Source of the DNA: Chitinophagaceae bacterium
GTDB lineage: Bacteria; Bacteroidota; Bacteroidia; Chitinophagales; Chitinophagaceae
NCBI GenBank assembly: GCA_025455245.1
Contig: JALOMX010000113.1
Location: forward strand, 1 to 7,663
DNA length: 7,663 bases
Reading direction: 5' to 3'
Both the position numbers and the translations under genes were made by a program. Below are positions 1-6,259 of the stretch, one piece after another (the first letter of the stretch is position 1; every line of letters starts with the position of its first letter). The notes under the pieces are model-generated. The model was not told where the DNA came from, ran no database searches, and saw nothing but the letters and a program-made list of their open reading frames with translations.

Positions 1-279
1 CGAAGTATGCTTTCTGATGCGGGGAAGATAATTTCAGGAGAAGCCGGTGCCGGGGGCTTAAGCGGCATTCCCGTGAAGAAAATGTCAACTGATATGGTCC
101 GGCATATTCACCAAAAAACCAATGGAAGGCTTCCCATTATTGGAGTAGGTGGGGTTTTTACCGGCAGTGACGCCGCCGAAAAAATGACGGCCGGGGCAGG
201 ATTGGTTCAGGTTTGGACCGGATTTATTTATGAAGGTCCGGCCATTGTTAGAAATATTATGAATGGACTTCATGCCTAA
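1..279 (+). CDS. pyrD: Dihydroorotate dehydrogenase (quinone), class 2, C-terminal part
   Basis: This is the last 92 codons of a gene that begins before the window; frame 1 is open from base 1. PyrD class 2 oxidises dihydroorotate to orotate with FMN and passes electrons to membrane quinone, the fourth step of pyrimidine synthesis. The fragment carries the C-terminal end of the TIM barrel: GGLSGIPVK near the start, then [12 protein letters not shown], which forms the FMN phosphate-binding loop, then [17 protein letters not shown], a class 2 hallmark. The match to the E. coli PyrD C-terminus ([21 protein letters not shown]) is recognised from memory of the family. The N-terminal membrane-associating helices and the catalytic serine lie outside the window. 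No terminator follows the stop, and the next gene starts 40 bases later on the same strand, so some read-through into it is possible. Confidence 0.95.
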   Translation, partial: RSMLSDAGKIISGEAGAGGLSGIPVKKMSTDMVRHIHQKTNGRLPIIGVGGVFTGSDAAEKMTAGAGLVQVWTGFIYEGPAIVRNIMNGLHA

Positions 280-291
280 GTGTATGTCTTT

Positions 292-299
292 TAATTTTG
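292..299 (+). promoter_or_regulatory. Candidate -7 element ahead of the TerC gene
   Basis: TAATTTTG matches the Bacteroidetes -7 consensus TAnnTTTG and lies 20 bases before the TerC start codon. No convincing TTTG -33 element is present 19-21 bases upstream, where the pyrD end lies. It could be a weak promoter or a chance match in AT-rich sequence. Confidence 0.3.
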
Positions 300-319
300 C
301 CCACTATTTTTAAAACCTT

Positions 320-1177
320 ATGGAACATCTGTTCACGTCAGAAGCAATTATCAGTTTTGTTGTCCTTGTTATTCTGGAGGTTGTCCTTGGAATCGACAAT
401 GTCATTTTTGTTAGTCTGGTAATGAACCGCCTGCCCGATGAAAAAAGGAGCAAGGCAAGGGTTTACTGGATGGTTATTGGTATAATTACGAGAAGTTTAT
501 TGCTGCTTGCTTTAGGCTGGTTGCTAAAACAAAAAGGAAAATATCTGTTCACCATATCCGACAAGGGTTTTGATCTGGCAAGCCTGGTGATGCTGCTTGG
601 CGGGTTGTTCCTTATTTATAAATCGGTAAAAGAGATCCACCACAAACTGGAGGGAGAAGATCCTACCCTCAACGGAAACAATAAGCCGGCATTATCCTTT
701 TTGCAAGCCATGGGTCAAATTGTATTGATCGATATGGTATTCAGTTTCGACAGCATCATTACTGCCGGTGGTACCGCAAAGCATGTAGAAATCATGATTG
801 CTGCCGTGATTATTGCCATGATCGTAATGTTTTCTTTTGCACCGGCTATCTCAGGTTTTGTGCACAAGCACCCAACCATTAAAATGCTTGCACTGAGTTT
901 CCTGGTCATGATTGGCCTCAGTTTGATTATTGAAGGATGGGATGCAGAAGCTGCACATCAATTACATTTAAAGAATTATATATATTTCGGTATGGCTTTC
1001 AGCTTTGCTGTTGAAATGCTGAATATGGCTATGCGGAAAAATCAGTTAAAACAAAGGACAGTCCGATTGAACGAGCCTGTTTTGAAAACTGCCCACTCTT
1101 CGCAGTCAAATGCAGGCAGTTTTCTGTTGTGGGTTTGTTTGTATTGTTTTAGCGTTGTTTGGAATTGTTCAAGGTAG
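320..1177 (+). CDS. TerC-family integral membrane protein
   Basis: This 285-residue polytopic membrane protein belongs to the TerC/Alx/YkoY family. Characterised members export Mn(II) or help metal loading of secreted proteins, and older work links the family to tellurite resistance. Visible hallmarks are LEVVLGIDN at residues 19-27 and IDMVFSFDS at 137-145, whose membrane-embedded Asp residues (D26, D138, D144) are the expected metal-site residues. Other family marks are LGGLFLIYKSVKEIHHKLEG around 93-112, HPTIKMLALSFL around 184-195 and YIYFGMAFSFAVEMLN near 220-235. Members I recall from this phylum end shortly after a motif like LNEP (here 250-253). This one continues about 30 residues with a hydrophobic, Cys-containing tail (266-281), so the C-terminus may be extended by stop loss or frameshift. 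The Mn specificity is inferred from the family; tellurite resistance should not be assumed. Confidence 0.9.
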   Translation: MEHLFTSEAIISFVVLVILEVVLGIDNVIFVSLVMNRLPDEKRSKARVYWMVIGIITRSLLLLALGWLLKQKGKYLFTISDKGFDLASLVMLLGGLFLIYKSVKEIHHKLEGEDPTLNGNNKPALSFLQAMGQIVLIDMVFSFDSIITAGGTAKHVEIMIAAVIIAMIVMFSFAPAISGFVHKHPTIKMLALSFLVMIGLSLIIEGWDAEAAHQLHLKNYIYFGMAFSFAVEMLNMAMRKNQLKQRTVRLNEPVLKTAHSSQSNAGSFLLWVCLYCFSVVWNCSR

Positions 1178-1221
1178 TTTATTTTCACATGTCACCTTTT
1201 ACTTTTCACGCTTTTGTAATT

Positions 1222-1938
1222 TCAACAAAGGCACATCAGTGCGGCACCCACCATGCCGGCGGTTTCAGTACGCAGCCGGGTTTCTCCCAATGATACAGCA
1301 ATGAACCCGTCGTTGGTTGCTTCAAAAATCTCTTCGGTAGTAAAATCCCCTTCAGGGCCTATCAGTAAAAGACTGTCGGGCATATTGGGCTGTATTATTT
1401 TCGACAGATTGTGTTTTTCATAATGCTCGCAATGGGCAATCCACCGGTTACGATAAGCGCGACATGAAGGGCCGTTCAAAAAGTCTTCAATGGTAGCAGG
1501 ATTGTGCAATACAGGAAGCCACGCTTGCCTGCTTTGCAGCATGGCGCTTATGCATATTTGATTCATCCTGTCCATGCGAAAATGTTCTTTTACCGTACGA
1601 TGACATTTGACCGGAAAAATCTCTGCTACTCCAAGTTCGGTGGCTTTTTCAAGAAACCATTCAAACCGTCCGGCATTTTTTACAGGTGAAATGGCAATAG
1701 CAACTTTTCGGTTTGTAAGCCGTTTGATGGATTCTTCCTGTTCAATGGTTACCATACATTGTTTTTTCCCGGTTTGGGTTATTGAACCCGTCCACAGCAA
1801 ACCGGCACCGTTGGTAAGTTGCAGGTGATCGCCGGGTTGCATCCGAAGTACCTGAATGGCATGCTTTGTATTGCTTTCATCCAAATTAACCTGTTCCCCC
1901 TTGTTAGCCTGTGGGTGGTAGAAAAGTGGAAGTGTCAT
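1222..1938 (-). CDS. rsmE: 16S rRNA (uracil-1498-N3)-methyltransferase
   Basis: RsmE is a cytoplasmic SPOUT (trefoil-knot) enzyme that uses S-adenosylmethionine to methylate N3 of U1498 in the decoding region of 16S rRNA. The 238-residue product has the normal length. An N-terminal PUA-like RNA-binding part contains HAIQVLRMQPGD near 26-37. The catalytic domain carries KATELGV, then LLIGPEGDFTTEEI, then VSLGETRLRTETAG, which together form the SAM-binding knot and are diagnostic. I chose ATG at 1938 (MTLPLFYHP). A TTG three codons upstream (1947) is in frame but would add only MFL. The gene converges on the TerC gene with 44 bases between stops and diverges from lemA across about 110 bases. 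I see no odd residues in the knot. Confidence 0.95.
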   Translation of the reverse strand: MTLPLFYHPQANKGEQVNLDESNTKHAIQVLRMQPGDHLQLTNGAGLLWTGSITQTGKKQCMVTIEQEESIKRLTNRKVAIAISPVKNAGRFEWFLEKATELGVAEIFPVKCHRTVKEHFRMDRMNQICISAMLQSRQAWLPVLHNPATIEDFLNGPSCRAYRNRWIAHCEHYEKHNLSKIIQPNMPDSLLLIGPEGDFTTEEIFEATNDGFIAVSLGETRLRTETAGMVGAALMCLC

Positions 1939-1941
1939 GAG

Positions 1942-1967
1942 AAACAAAGTTTTGTTTGTTAAACAAA
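1942..1967. repeat. Three-arm inverted repeat AAACAAA / TTTGTTT / AAACAAA
   Basis: AAACAAA occurs at 1942-1948 and again at 1961-1967, with its exact reverse complement TTTGTTT between them at 1951-1957. The middle arm can pair with either flank. The element starts 4 bases upstream of the rsmE ATG and would lie in the rsmE leader, in the divergent rsmE/lemA spacer. The arms contain only A, C, G and T in a low-complexity pattern, so chance in AT-rich sequence is possible. Confidence 0.5.
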
Positions 1968-1971
1968 ATTA
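1964..1971 (-). promoter_or_regulatory. Candidate -7 element for rsmE
   Basis: On the minus strand this reads TAATTTTG, a match to the Bacteroidetes -7 consensus TAnnTTTG, about 25 bases before the chosen rsmE ATG. A good TTTG -33 element is not visible at the usual distance. It overlaps the right arm of the AAACAAA/TTTGTTT repeat, so that repeat could act at this promoter. Confidence 0.4.
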
Positions 1972-2050
1972 CCATCATTTTTTGCCAGTATGCAGGAGAT
2001 TTCCCTATAATTTTTTATTTTACGCCTGAATCTTAAAAACCTCCTAAAGC

Positions 2051-2605
2051 ATGAGTCCTCTTTTAATTGCCGGTATTGCCATCGTTTTGATCGGTGTCTT
2101 TGTTGTCGCTATTTTTAATAAGCTTACCAAATTACGGATAATGGTAAAAGAAGGATGGAGTGGAATAGCCACTTTCCTTCAGCAAAGGACAGACCTGATT
2201 CCAAACCTTGTTGAAACAGTGAAGGGTTATGCATTACATGAAAGTAAAACACTTACCGAAGTGGTAAAATGGCGTAATCGGGCTGTAGCAGCAAGCAGCG
2301 CCGGCGAACAAATGGAAGCAAGTGCGGGCCTGAACAGGGCATTGGTTGATTTTTTTGCCCTTGCAGAGCAATATCCCGACCTGAAAGCCAATTCCAACTT
2401 TTTAAGTTTGCAATCCGACCTGAAGGATATTGAAGGGAAACTGAATCAAAGCAGGCGATATTATAATGGGACCGTTCGCGATTATAATCAGGCAATTTCC
2501 ATTTTTCCGAATAACCTTATTGCAGGGTTATTCAATTTTTCTGAAGAGCCATTCTTTCAGGAAGAACCCGGCGCTGCGGCAAATCCAAAAGTTTCTTTTT
2601 CCTGA
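2051..2605 (+). CDS. lemA: LemA family protein
   Basis: This 184-residue protein is anchored by one N-terminal membrane helix (about residues 4-22) followed by the conserved LemA helical domain. Diagnostic segments are LQQRTDLIPNLVETVKGYA at 43-61, EQYPDLKANSNFLSLQ at 106-121, the RRYYNGTVRDYN stretch near 135-146 and FPNN at 152-155, ending with NPKVSF. LemA proteins are membrane-bound helical proteins of unresolved biochemical role, named after a Listeria surface antigen. They often sit beside genes for TPM or DUF2207 proteins, as here. Length is normal and all family blocks are intact. The ATG at 2051 gives the expected topology with a short N-terminus. The gene is probably cotranscribed with the DUF2207 gene downstream: same strand, no terminator seen, 175-base gap. 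The function of the pair is unknown, so only the family call is firm. Confidence 0.93.
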   Translation: MSPLLIAGIAIVLIGVFVVAIFNKLTKLRIMVKEGWSGIATFLQQRTDLIPNLVETVKGYALHESKTLTEVVKWRNRAVAASSAGEQMEASAGLNRALVDFFALAEQYPDLKANSNFLSLQSDLKDIEGKLNQSRRYYNGTVRDYNQAISIFPNNLIAGLFNFSEEPFFQEEPGAAANPKVSFS

Positions 2606-2780
2606 AACTCCCGCAAACTGAAGCACACACTTGAATATGAATATTGGGGATTCCATCCCGCTATAACAGCACAGGTATTGGCAGATAAAAACAACCGGCA
2701 ATGGCACACTTAAGAATATTCAAATGAAAGGTTCATACCCATATCAAACCGGTCAATAGCTCCGGAATACTTTTTCTGAA
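2606..2780 (+). other. 175-base spacer between lemA and the DUF2207 gene
   Basis: I see no supported gene here. Three tiny reading frames of 8 to 11 codons begin at the ATG triplets near 2637, 2701 and 2724, but none has a recognisable product. There is no clear hairpin terminator and no TTTG-N19-21-TAnnTTTG promoter, so cotranscription of the flanking genes is the simplest reading. Confidence 0.5.
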
Positions 2781-4949
2781 ATGAAGAAAACAACTGTCTT
2801 TATTTTTTATTTCTATTTGCTGCTGTTGTCAGCAACGGGTTTTGCGCAGTTGCCGGGACATGATGTTGTTTACAAGATCATTCCCAAAGAAAGGGTAATG
2901 CAACTCATCAGGGAGCAAGCCTATCCCAAAATGGCAGCCCGTGGAATAAATGAATTGGAAATCAACGCAAGGTTTTCATCAAGGCTTTCCGTACTGGCAG
3001 ATGAAGTTGCAGATAACTTTGGTTATGAACCTGACCTTAAGAAAATTCAAGAGGGGGATTCTATAGCATTGAAGAGGAATACCACCGGCAGAATGAAGGC
3101 CCGGTGGGAAAACAACCTGAAATTAATAATTGATAAATATCTTTCATCTGATGGATATCAATGGAAAATGCTGATCGCCCGAGATTATGGTGACAGGATC
3201 ATTGTTTTTCATTCCGATATCCATGTAGATTCCTCAAGTAAGGTAAAGGTTAAAGAAACCATTGTTGTATTTAATGGCAGCGGCGACAGGAGCCCTGACA
3301 TAGATTACAATGTAACCTACGATCCAAACAATGATATACAAAGGGGAATTGTCCGGGATTTCCCAACCATTTATCTTGACAGTAATGGTTTCTATTACAG
3401 TGTGGGATTTAACCTCCTCTCGGTTACACACAACGGTAAAAAGGCCGGTTATAAAACAGAATATCTGAATAACGGACAGAGGATATTTGTAGGGGAAGAA
3501 TCTGTTTTCATACCCGATGGTCTGCATACTTATGTTTTTGAGTACGAAACAACACGACAGATCATTCATCATGATGATAAAGATGAACTTTACTGGAATG
3601 TAAATGGTAACGGCTGGGTGTTTTATGCCGACAGTGTTTCCTGCACCATTCAATTTCCGGAAGGAAGCCGGATTGTTGAAGACGCCTGTTACACAGGTGT
3701 ACAGGGGAGTACAGATAGGTATTGCAGGTCTGATCGCCTTGCTCCCAACAGGATTCACTTTTACAATTTGTCAAGATTTAATCCATGGGAAGGCCTTACG
3801 GTTGCAGCCTCTGTTCAAAAAGGGGTACTTGTGCCGGCGCCCCCACGAACCTGGAAGGAAATTCTTCAGGATAACTATGGTGTCGGCCTTTTGGCAATTG
3901 CATTAGCTTTTTTATCGATATTTTATTTTACGGCCTGGTTATTCAAAGGCCGTGATCCCAAAAAAGGTACCATTTTCCCGCAGTTTGAACCCCCTTCAGG
4001 TCTGAGCCCACCGGATGTTGGGTATATCCATAAACAGCAATATGGAAGTCATTTGTTTGTGGCGGCGTTGGTTGACATGGCTGTCAAAAAATACCTTACC
4101 ATCAATATTGATACGCCAAAATCTTTTTGGAAAAGCGCTGTTTATTCATTCAAAAACCCGTCGGGTGTTTCCGGGGGTGCAGGCAACCACCTGAACAGTT
4201 TGTATGGCTTCCGGCCATCCGATTTTCATGGTAGGACAATTCGAAGCGGAGAATACAATGCACACCTGAAGTCATGTTATGATGGTCTGAAAAGTGTTCT
4301 GGAAAGCCGTTTCAGGGTCAGGAGAGGACGAAAAAATACATGGCATGGATTATTTGTAAGAAACGATGGTTTTACCGGATGCGGAAGTGTATTGGTATTT
4401 GTTGCATTTGGCTTTGCTGTGGTTTATGTGCTTTCTCAATATACCCAATCTATTTTGATAGCATGTGGTGCGCTCATTTTCGGTCTGTTTTTCATACATG
4501 CCGTTTTTGTACGCATTATGAGTGCCTACACACAAAAGGGAAGGGAGATTGCAGATCATATTGAAGGCTTTAAAATGTACCTTGAAACAGCGGAACAAAA
4601 GCTTTTTGCCTATCATACGCCTCCGCATAAAACCCTGGAGCTTTTTGAAAAATACCTGCCATATGCCATTGCCCTGCAGGTAGAGAATGAATGGGCCGAG
4701 AAGTTTGATGATGTATTACAAAAAGCTATCAGCGAAGGATATTCGCCATCATACTACAGTTCAACAGGAAGCGATCGCATCAGCTTTGCGAGAAGCTTCA
4801 GTTCAGGTGATTTCAGCCGGAGTGTTTCAGCAGGATTGTCGAGCACTATAGCATCGGCAAGTACACCTCCAAGCAGCAGCGGCGGAGGAAGTGGTGGCGG
4901 TGGAAGCAGCGGTGGCGGTGGCGGCGGCGGCGGTGGCGGCGGCTGGTAA
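2781..4949 (+). CDS. DUF2207 domain membrane protein with N-terminal extension and Gly-rich C-terminus
   Basis: This 722-residue protein has a signal peptide at 1-22 (cleavage likely after GFA, before Q23). An unassigned, mostly helical segment follows (about 25-135), then the extracytoplasmic DUF2207 domain (about 138-345). DUF2207 hallmarks are QRGIVRDFPTIYLD at 187-200, YVFEYETTRQI at 251-261 and DELYWNVNGNGW at 268-279. C303 and C315 flank YTGVQGSTDRY and may form a disulfide. A membrane helix spans about 367-389, followed by the family's FKGRDPKKGT and the EPPSGLSPPDVGYI linker at 403-416. Two more helices lie near 535-552 and 557-577, then GREIADHIEGFKMYL and FEKYLPYAIALQVENEWAEK. The tail (698-722) is Ser/Gly-rich with eleven consecutive Gly and a final Trp, a composition seen in many DUF2207 and TPM proteins. 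It follows lemA, its usual genomic partner. The molecular function is unknown. Confidence 0.9.
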   Translation: MKKTTVFIFYFYLLLLSATGFAQLPGHDVVYKIIPKERVMQLIREQAYPKMAARGINELEINARFSSRLSVLADEVADNFGYEPDLKKIQEGDSIALKRNTTGRMKARWENNLKLIIDKYLSSDGYQWKMLIARDYGDRIIVFHSDIHVDSSSKVKVKETIVVFNGSGDRSPDIDYNVTYDPNNDIQRGIVRDFPTIYLDSNGFYYSVGFNLLSVTHNGKKAGYKTEYLNNGQRIFVGEESVFIPDGLHTYVFEYETTRQIIHHDDKDELYWNVNGNGWVFYADSVSCTIQFPEGSRIVEDACYTGVQGSTDRYCRSDRLAPNRIHFYNLSRFNPWEGLTVAASVQKGVLVPAPPRTWKEILQDNYGVGLLAIALAFLSIFYFTAWLFKGRDPKKGTIFPQFEPPSGLSPPDVGYIHKQQYGSHLFVAALVDMAVKKYLTINIDTPKSFWKSAVYSFKNPSGVSGGAGNHLNSLYGFRPSDFHGRTIRSGEYNAHLKSCYDGLKSVLESRFRVRRGRKNTWHGLFVRNDGFTGCGSVLVFVAFGFAVVYVLSQYTQSILIACGALIFGLFFIHAVFVRIMSAYTQKGREIADHIEGFKMYLETAEQKLFAYHTPPHKTLELFEKYLPYAIALQVENEWAEKFDDVLQKAISEGYSPSYYSSTGSDRISFARSFSSGDFSRSVSAGLSSTIASASTPPSSSGGGSGGGGSSGGGGGGGGGGGW
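4872..4946 (+). repeat. GGC/GGT/AGC low-complexity tract encoding the Gly/Ser tail
   Basis: The last 25 sense codons of the DUF2207 gene are almost all Ser and Gly codons. An uninterrupted run of eleven Gly codons (4911-4943, mixed GGC and GGT) precedes TGG and the stop. Such a tract can slip during replication or be misassembled, so the exact Gly count may vary between strains. The reverse strand shows a spurious proline-rich reading frame for the same reason. Confidence 0.85.
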
Positions 4950-5042
4950 AGAATGGTCATGCAGTCGTTCTGAATGCATGTCTGCCAGGCATGTTTATTC
5001 CCTGATTCATTCATTTCCGGAACTTAGTTTTTCAAAAAATCA

Positions 5043-5073
5043 TTTGAAATTGTAGAAATGCTGTATATCTTTG
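5043..5073 (+). promoter_or_regulatory. Bacteroidetes-type promoter for the SPFH gene
   Basis: TTTG at 5043-5046 is followed after exactly 19 bases by TATCTTTG at 5066-5073. This matches the Bacteroidetes sigma-ABfr pattern TTTG-N19-21-TAnnTTTG. Transcription would start near 5080 and leave a short A-rich leader of about 25 bases before the ATG at 5105. It is the best promoter in the window and makes SPFH the first gene of its own transcript. Confidence 0.7.
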
Positions 5074-5092
5074 TGATATCAATTTAATATCA
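5074..5092. promoter_or_regulatory. 19-bp dyad at the SPFH transcription start, possible operator
   Basis: TGATAT at 5074-5079 is mirrored by ATATCA at 5087-5092. The inner AA/TT at 5081-5082 and 5084-5085 also pair, giving eight of nine symmetric positions around base 5083. It begins directly after the -7 element and covers the expected start site. A role as binding site for the Arc-like protein of the same operon is an inference; AT-rich sequence can make such dyads by chance. Confidence 0.35.
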
Positions 5093-5104
5093 AAATAAAT
5101 AAAA

Positions 5105-5971
5105 ATGGAAAAAACAATTCATTCAAAAAGCGGTTGGTTAATGCTGACCCTTGATATTTTGCTTCTTGCAGGAGGTATATTCTTACTGGTGGACGGAATT
5201 AATAAAGACATACTTTGGATGAAAATTGCCGGACCGGTGATATTACTGACCTTCTTTATTATATTAGTTGGATTTATGGCTATTGAGCCAAACAGCAGCC
5301 GCGTGCTTAACCTGTTTGGGGAATACACCGGAACGGTAAAGGATAGCGGATTCTTTTGGACAAATCCTTTTTATTCAAGAAAGAATATTTCGCTAAGGGC
5401 CAACAATATGGATACGGAGCCCATTAAAGTAAACGATAAACATGGCAATCCCATAATGATTGGCGCAGTTGTGGTTTGGCGGGTGAAAGACACATTTAAA
5501 GCTGCATTTGGAGTGGATAATTATCAATCGTTTGTGAAAACACAAAGTGAAGCGGCTATCCGTAAACTTGCGGGCAGTTTTGCTTATGACAATTTTGAGC
5601 ATGAAACTGAAGAAATTACGCTGCGCAGCAATTCTACCGAGGTAAGTGACCTGCTTGAACAGGAAGTGAGCGAAAGGCTTGCCATAGCAGGTATTGAGGT
5701 GATAGAAACCCGTTTAAGCCATCTGGCTTATGCCACTGAAATTGCCGGCGCCATGCTGCAACGTCAACAGGCAACGGCCATCATTGCAGCGCGCAGCAAA
5801 ATAGTGGAGGGCGCCGTTGGTATGGTAGAAATGGCCCTGGAATCTTTGTCGAAGAATAACGTAGTTCAGCTTGACGAAGAGCGTAAGGCTGCGATGGTAA
5901 GTAACCTGATGGTGGTACTTTGCAGCGAACGTTCGGCCACGCCGGTGTTGAATACAGGCAGTTTGTATTAA
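5105..5971 (+). CDS. SPFH (band 7/stomatin-like) domain membrane protein
   Basis: This 288-residue protein begins with two membrane helices (about 11-30 and 40-59), then an SPFH domain (about 60-230). SPFH marks include [20 protein letters not shown] at 59-78, the GFFWTNPF motif at 82-89, [20 protein letters not shown] at 108-127, and the helical end with [20 protein letters not shown] and [21 protein letters not shown]-terminal helical part (about 231-270) follows. SPFH proteins oligomerise at membranes into ring- or cage-like scaffolds and often regulate membrane proteases or organise membrane microdomains. Which role applies here is not shown, and no NfeD or FtsH-type partner is present. 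It has its own promoter, an A-rich leader and a tiny Arc-like gene 31 bases downstream, an arrangement I recall for this subfamily. The family call is firm; the partner function is inferred. Confidence 0.92.
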   Translation: MEKTIHSKSGWLMLTLDILLLAGGIFLLVDGINKDILWMKIAGPVILLTFFIILVGFMAIEPNSSRVLNLFGEYTGTVKDSGFFWTNPFYSRKNISLRANNMDTEPIKVNDKHGNPIMIGAVVVWRVKDTFKAAFGVDNYQSFVKTQSEAAIRKLAGSFAYDNFEHETEEITLRSNSTEVSDLLEQEVSERLAIAGIEVIETRLSHLAYATEIAGAMLQRQQATAIIAARSKIVEGAVGMVEMALESLSKNNVVQLDEERKAAMVSNLMVVLCSERSATPVLNTGSLY

Positions 5972-6002
5972 TCCAATTTTATCATGAAGGGAATAGTTTA
6001 AC

Positions 6003-6182
6003 ATGCCAAAGGAGCAGAAAAAATCTTTTGTGCTGCGGCTCGATTCCGCTACTTATAATCTCATTGAGAAATGGGCCGCCGATGAGTTCAGGAGTGTAAA
6101 CGGGCAACTTGAATTTCTTATTCATAAAGCATTAAAAGACGCGGGCCGGCTAAAAGATGGAAAGGATAAACAAGGCACTTGA
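6003..6182 (+). CDS. Arc-like ribbon-helix-helix small protein
   Basis: A 59-codon gene, ATG at 6003 and TGA at 6180-6182, starts 31 bases after the SPFH stop. The protein begins MPKEQKKSFVLRLDSATYNL. A predicted beta strand (SFVLRLD, 8-14) leads into helix A (about 15-29), the RSVNGQ turn at 30-35 and helix B (about 36-47), ending in a charged tail. This aligns with phage P22 Arc (QFNLRW, helix, RSVNSE, helix). Arc-type proteins dimerise through the strand and bind DNA with it. Of the three Arc strand residues that contact bases (Gln9, Asn11, Arg13), only the Arg is kept (R12); the others are S8 and V10. It is probably cotranscribed with the SPFH gene, with AAGGGA about 11 bases before its ATG. 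It may be a repressor of its own operon or a non-DNA-binding partner. Confidence 0.88.
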   Translation: MPKEQKKSFVLRLDSATYNLIEKWAADEFRSVNGQLEFLIHKALKDAGRLKDGKDKQGT

Positions 6183-6188
6183 TTTTGT

Positions 6189-6201
6189 ATAAACCGTTTA
6201 T
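6189..6201. repeat. 13-bp dyad ATAAAC-c-GTTTAT
   Basis: ATAAAC at 6189-6194 is the exact reverse complement of GTTTAT at 6196-6201, with one central base. It lies 7 bases after the Arc-like gene and 58 bases before the DUF2752 gene. The centre is too tight for a hairpin terminator and no T-run follows, so a protein-binding site is the only obvious role. Chance is also plausible. Confidence 0.3.
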
Positions 6202-6259
6202 CAATCATTTAAGATGCCTTCGCGTACAAATAGTAATTTTATACCATAAATAGTGGACG

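Noticed and set aside
280..319. Possible yybP-ykoY manganese riboswitch ahead of the TerC gene
   Set aside because: Only 40 bases separate the genes, too short for that riboswitch, and no matching stems are visible.
1178..1221. Terminator between the convergent TerC and rsmE genes
   Set aside because: The 44-base gap is T-rich but contains no stem of useful length.
1110..1304. 64-codon plus-strand open frame spanning the TerC and rsmE ends
   Set aside because: It overlaps both genes out of frame. I considered it as a frameshifted TerC continuation, but its sequence shows no TerC similarity.
3234..3758. 174-codon minus-strand open frame inside the DUF2207 gene
   Set aside because: It lies wholly antisense to a clear domain-bearing gene, has no recognisable motif and has shadow-like composition.
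4971..5000. Repeated GCATGT words after the DUF2207 stop as a possible terminator
   Set aside because: The words are direct rather than inverted repeats, giving at best a 4-base stem, and no T-run follows.
4754..5014. Minus-strand open frame with a long proline run
   Set aside because: It is the reverse reading of the GGC/GGT tract at the end of the DUF2207 gene; poly-Pro is the expected artefact and there is no family match.
5983..6000. Five-codon frame MKGIV between the SPFH and Arc-like genes
   Set aside because: It is too short to support as a gene; AAGGGA inside it may simply serve as the ribosome site for the next ATG.
6008..6014. Shine-Dalgarno-like AAAGGAG near the start of the Arc-like gene
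   Set aside because: It lies inside the coding region, with no plausible start codon at the right distance downstream.
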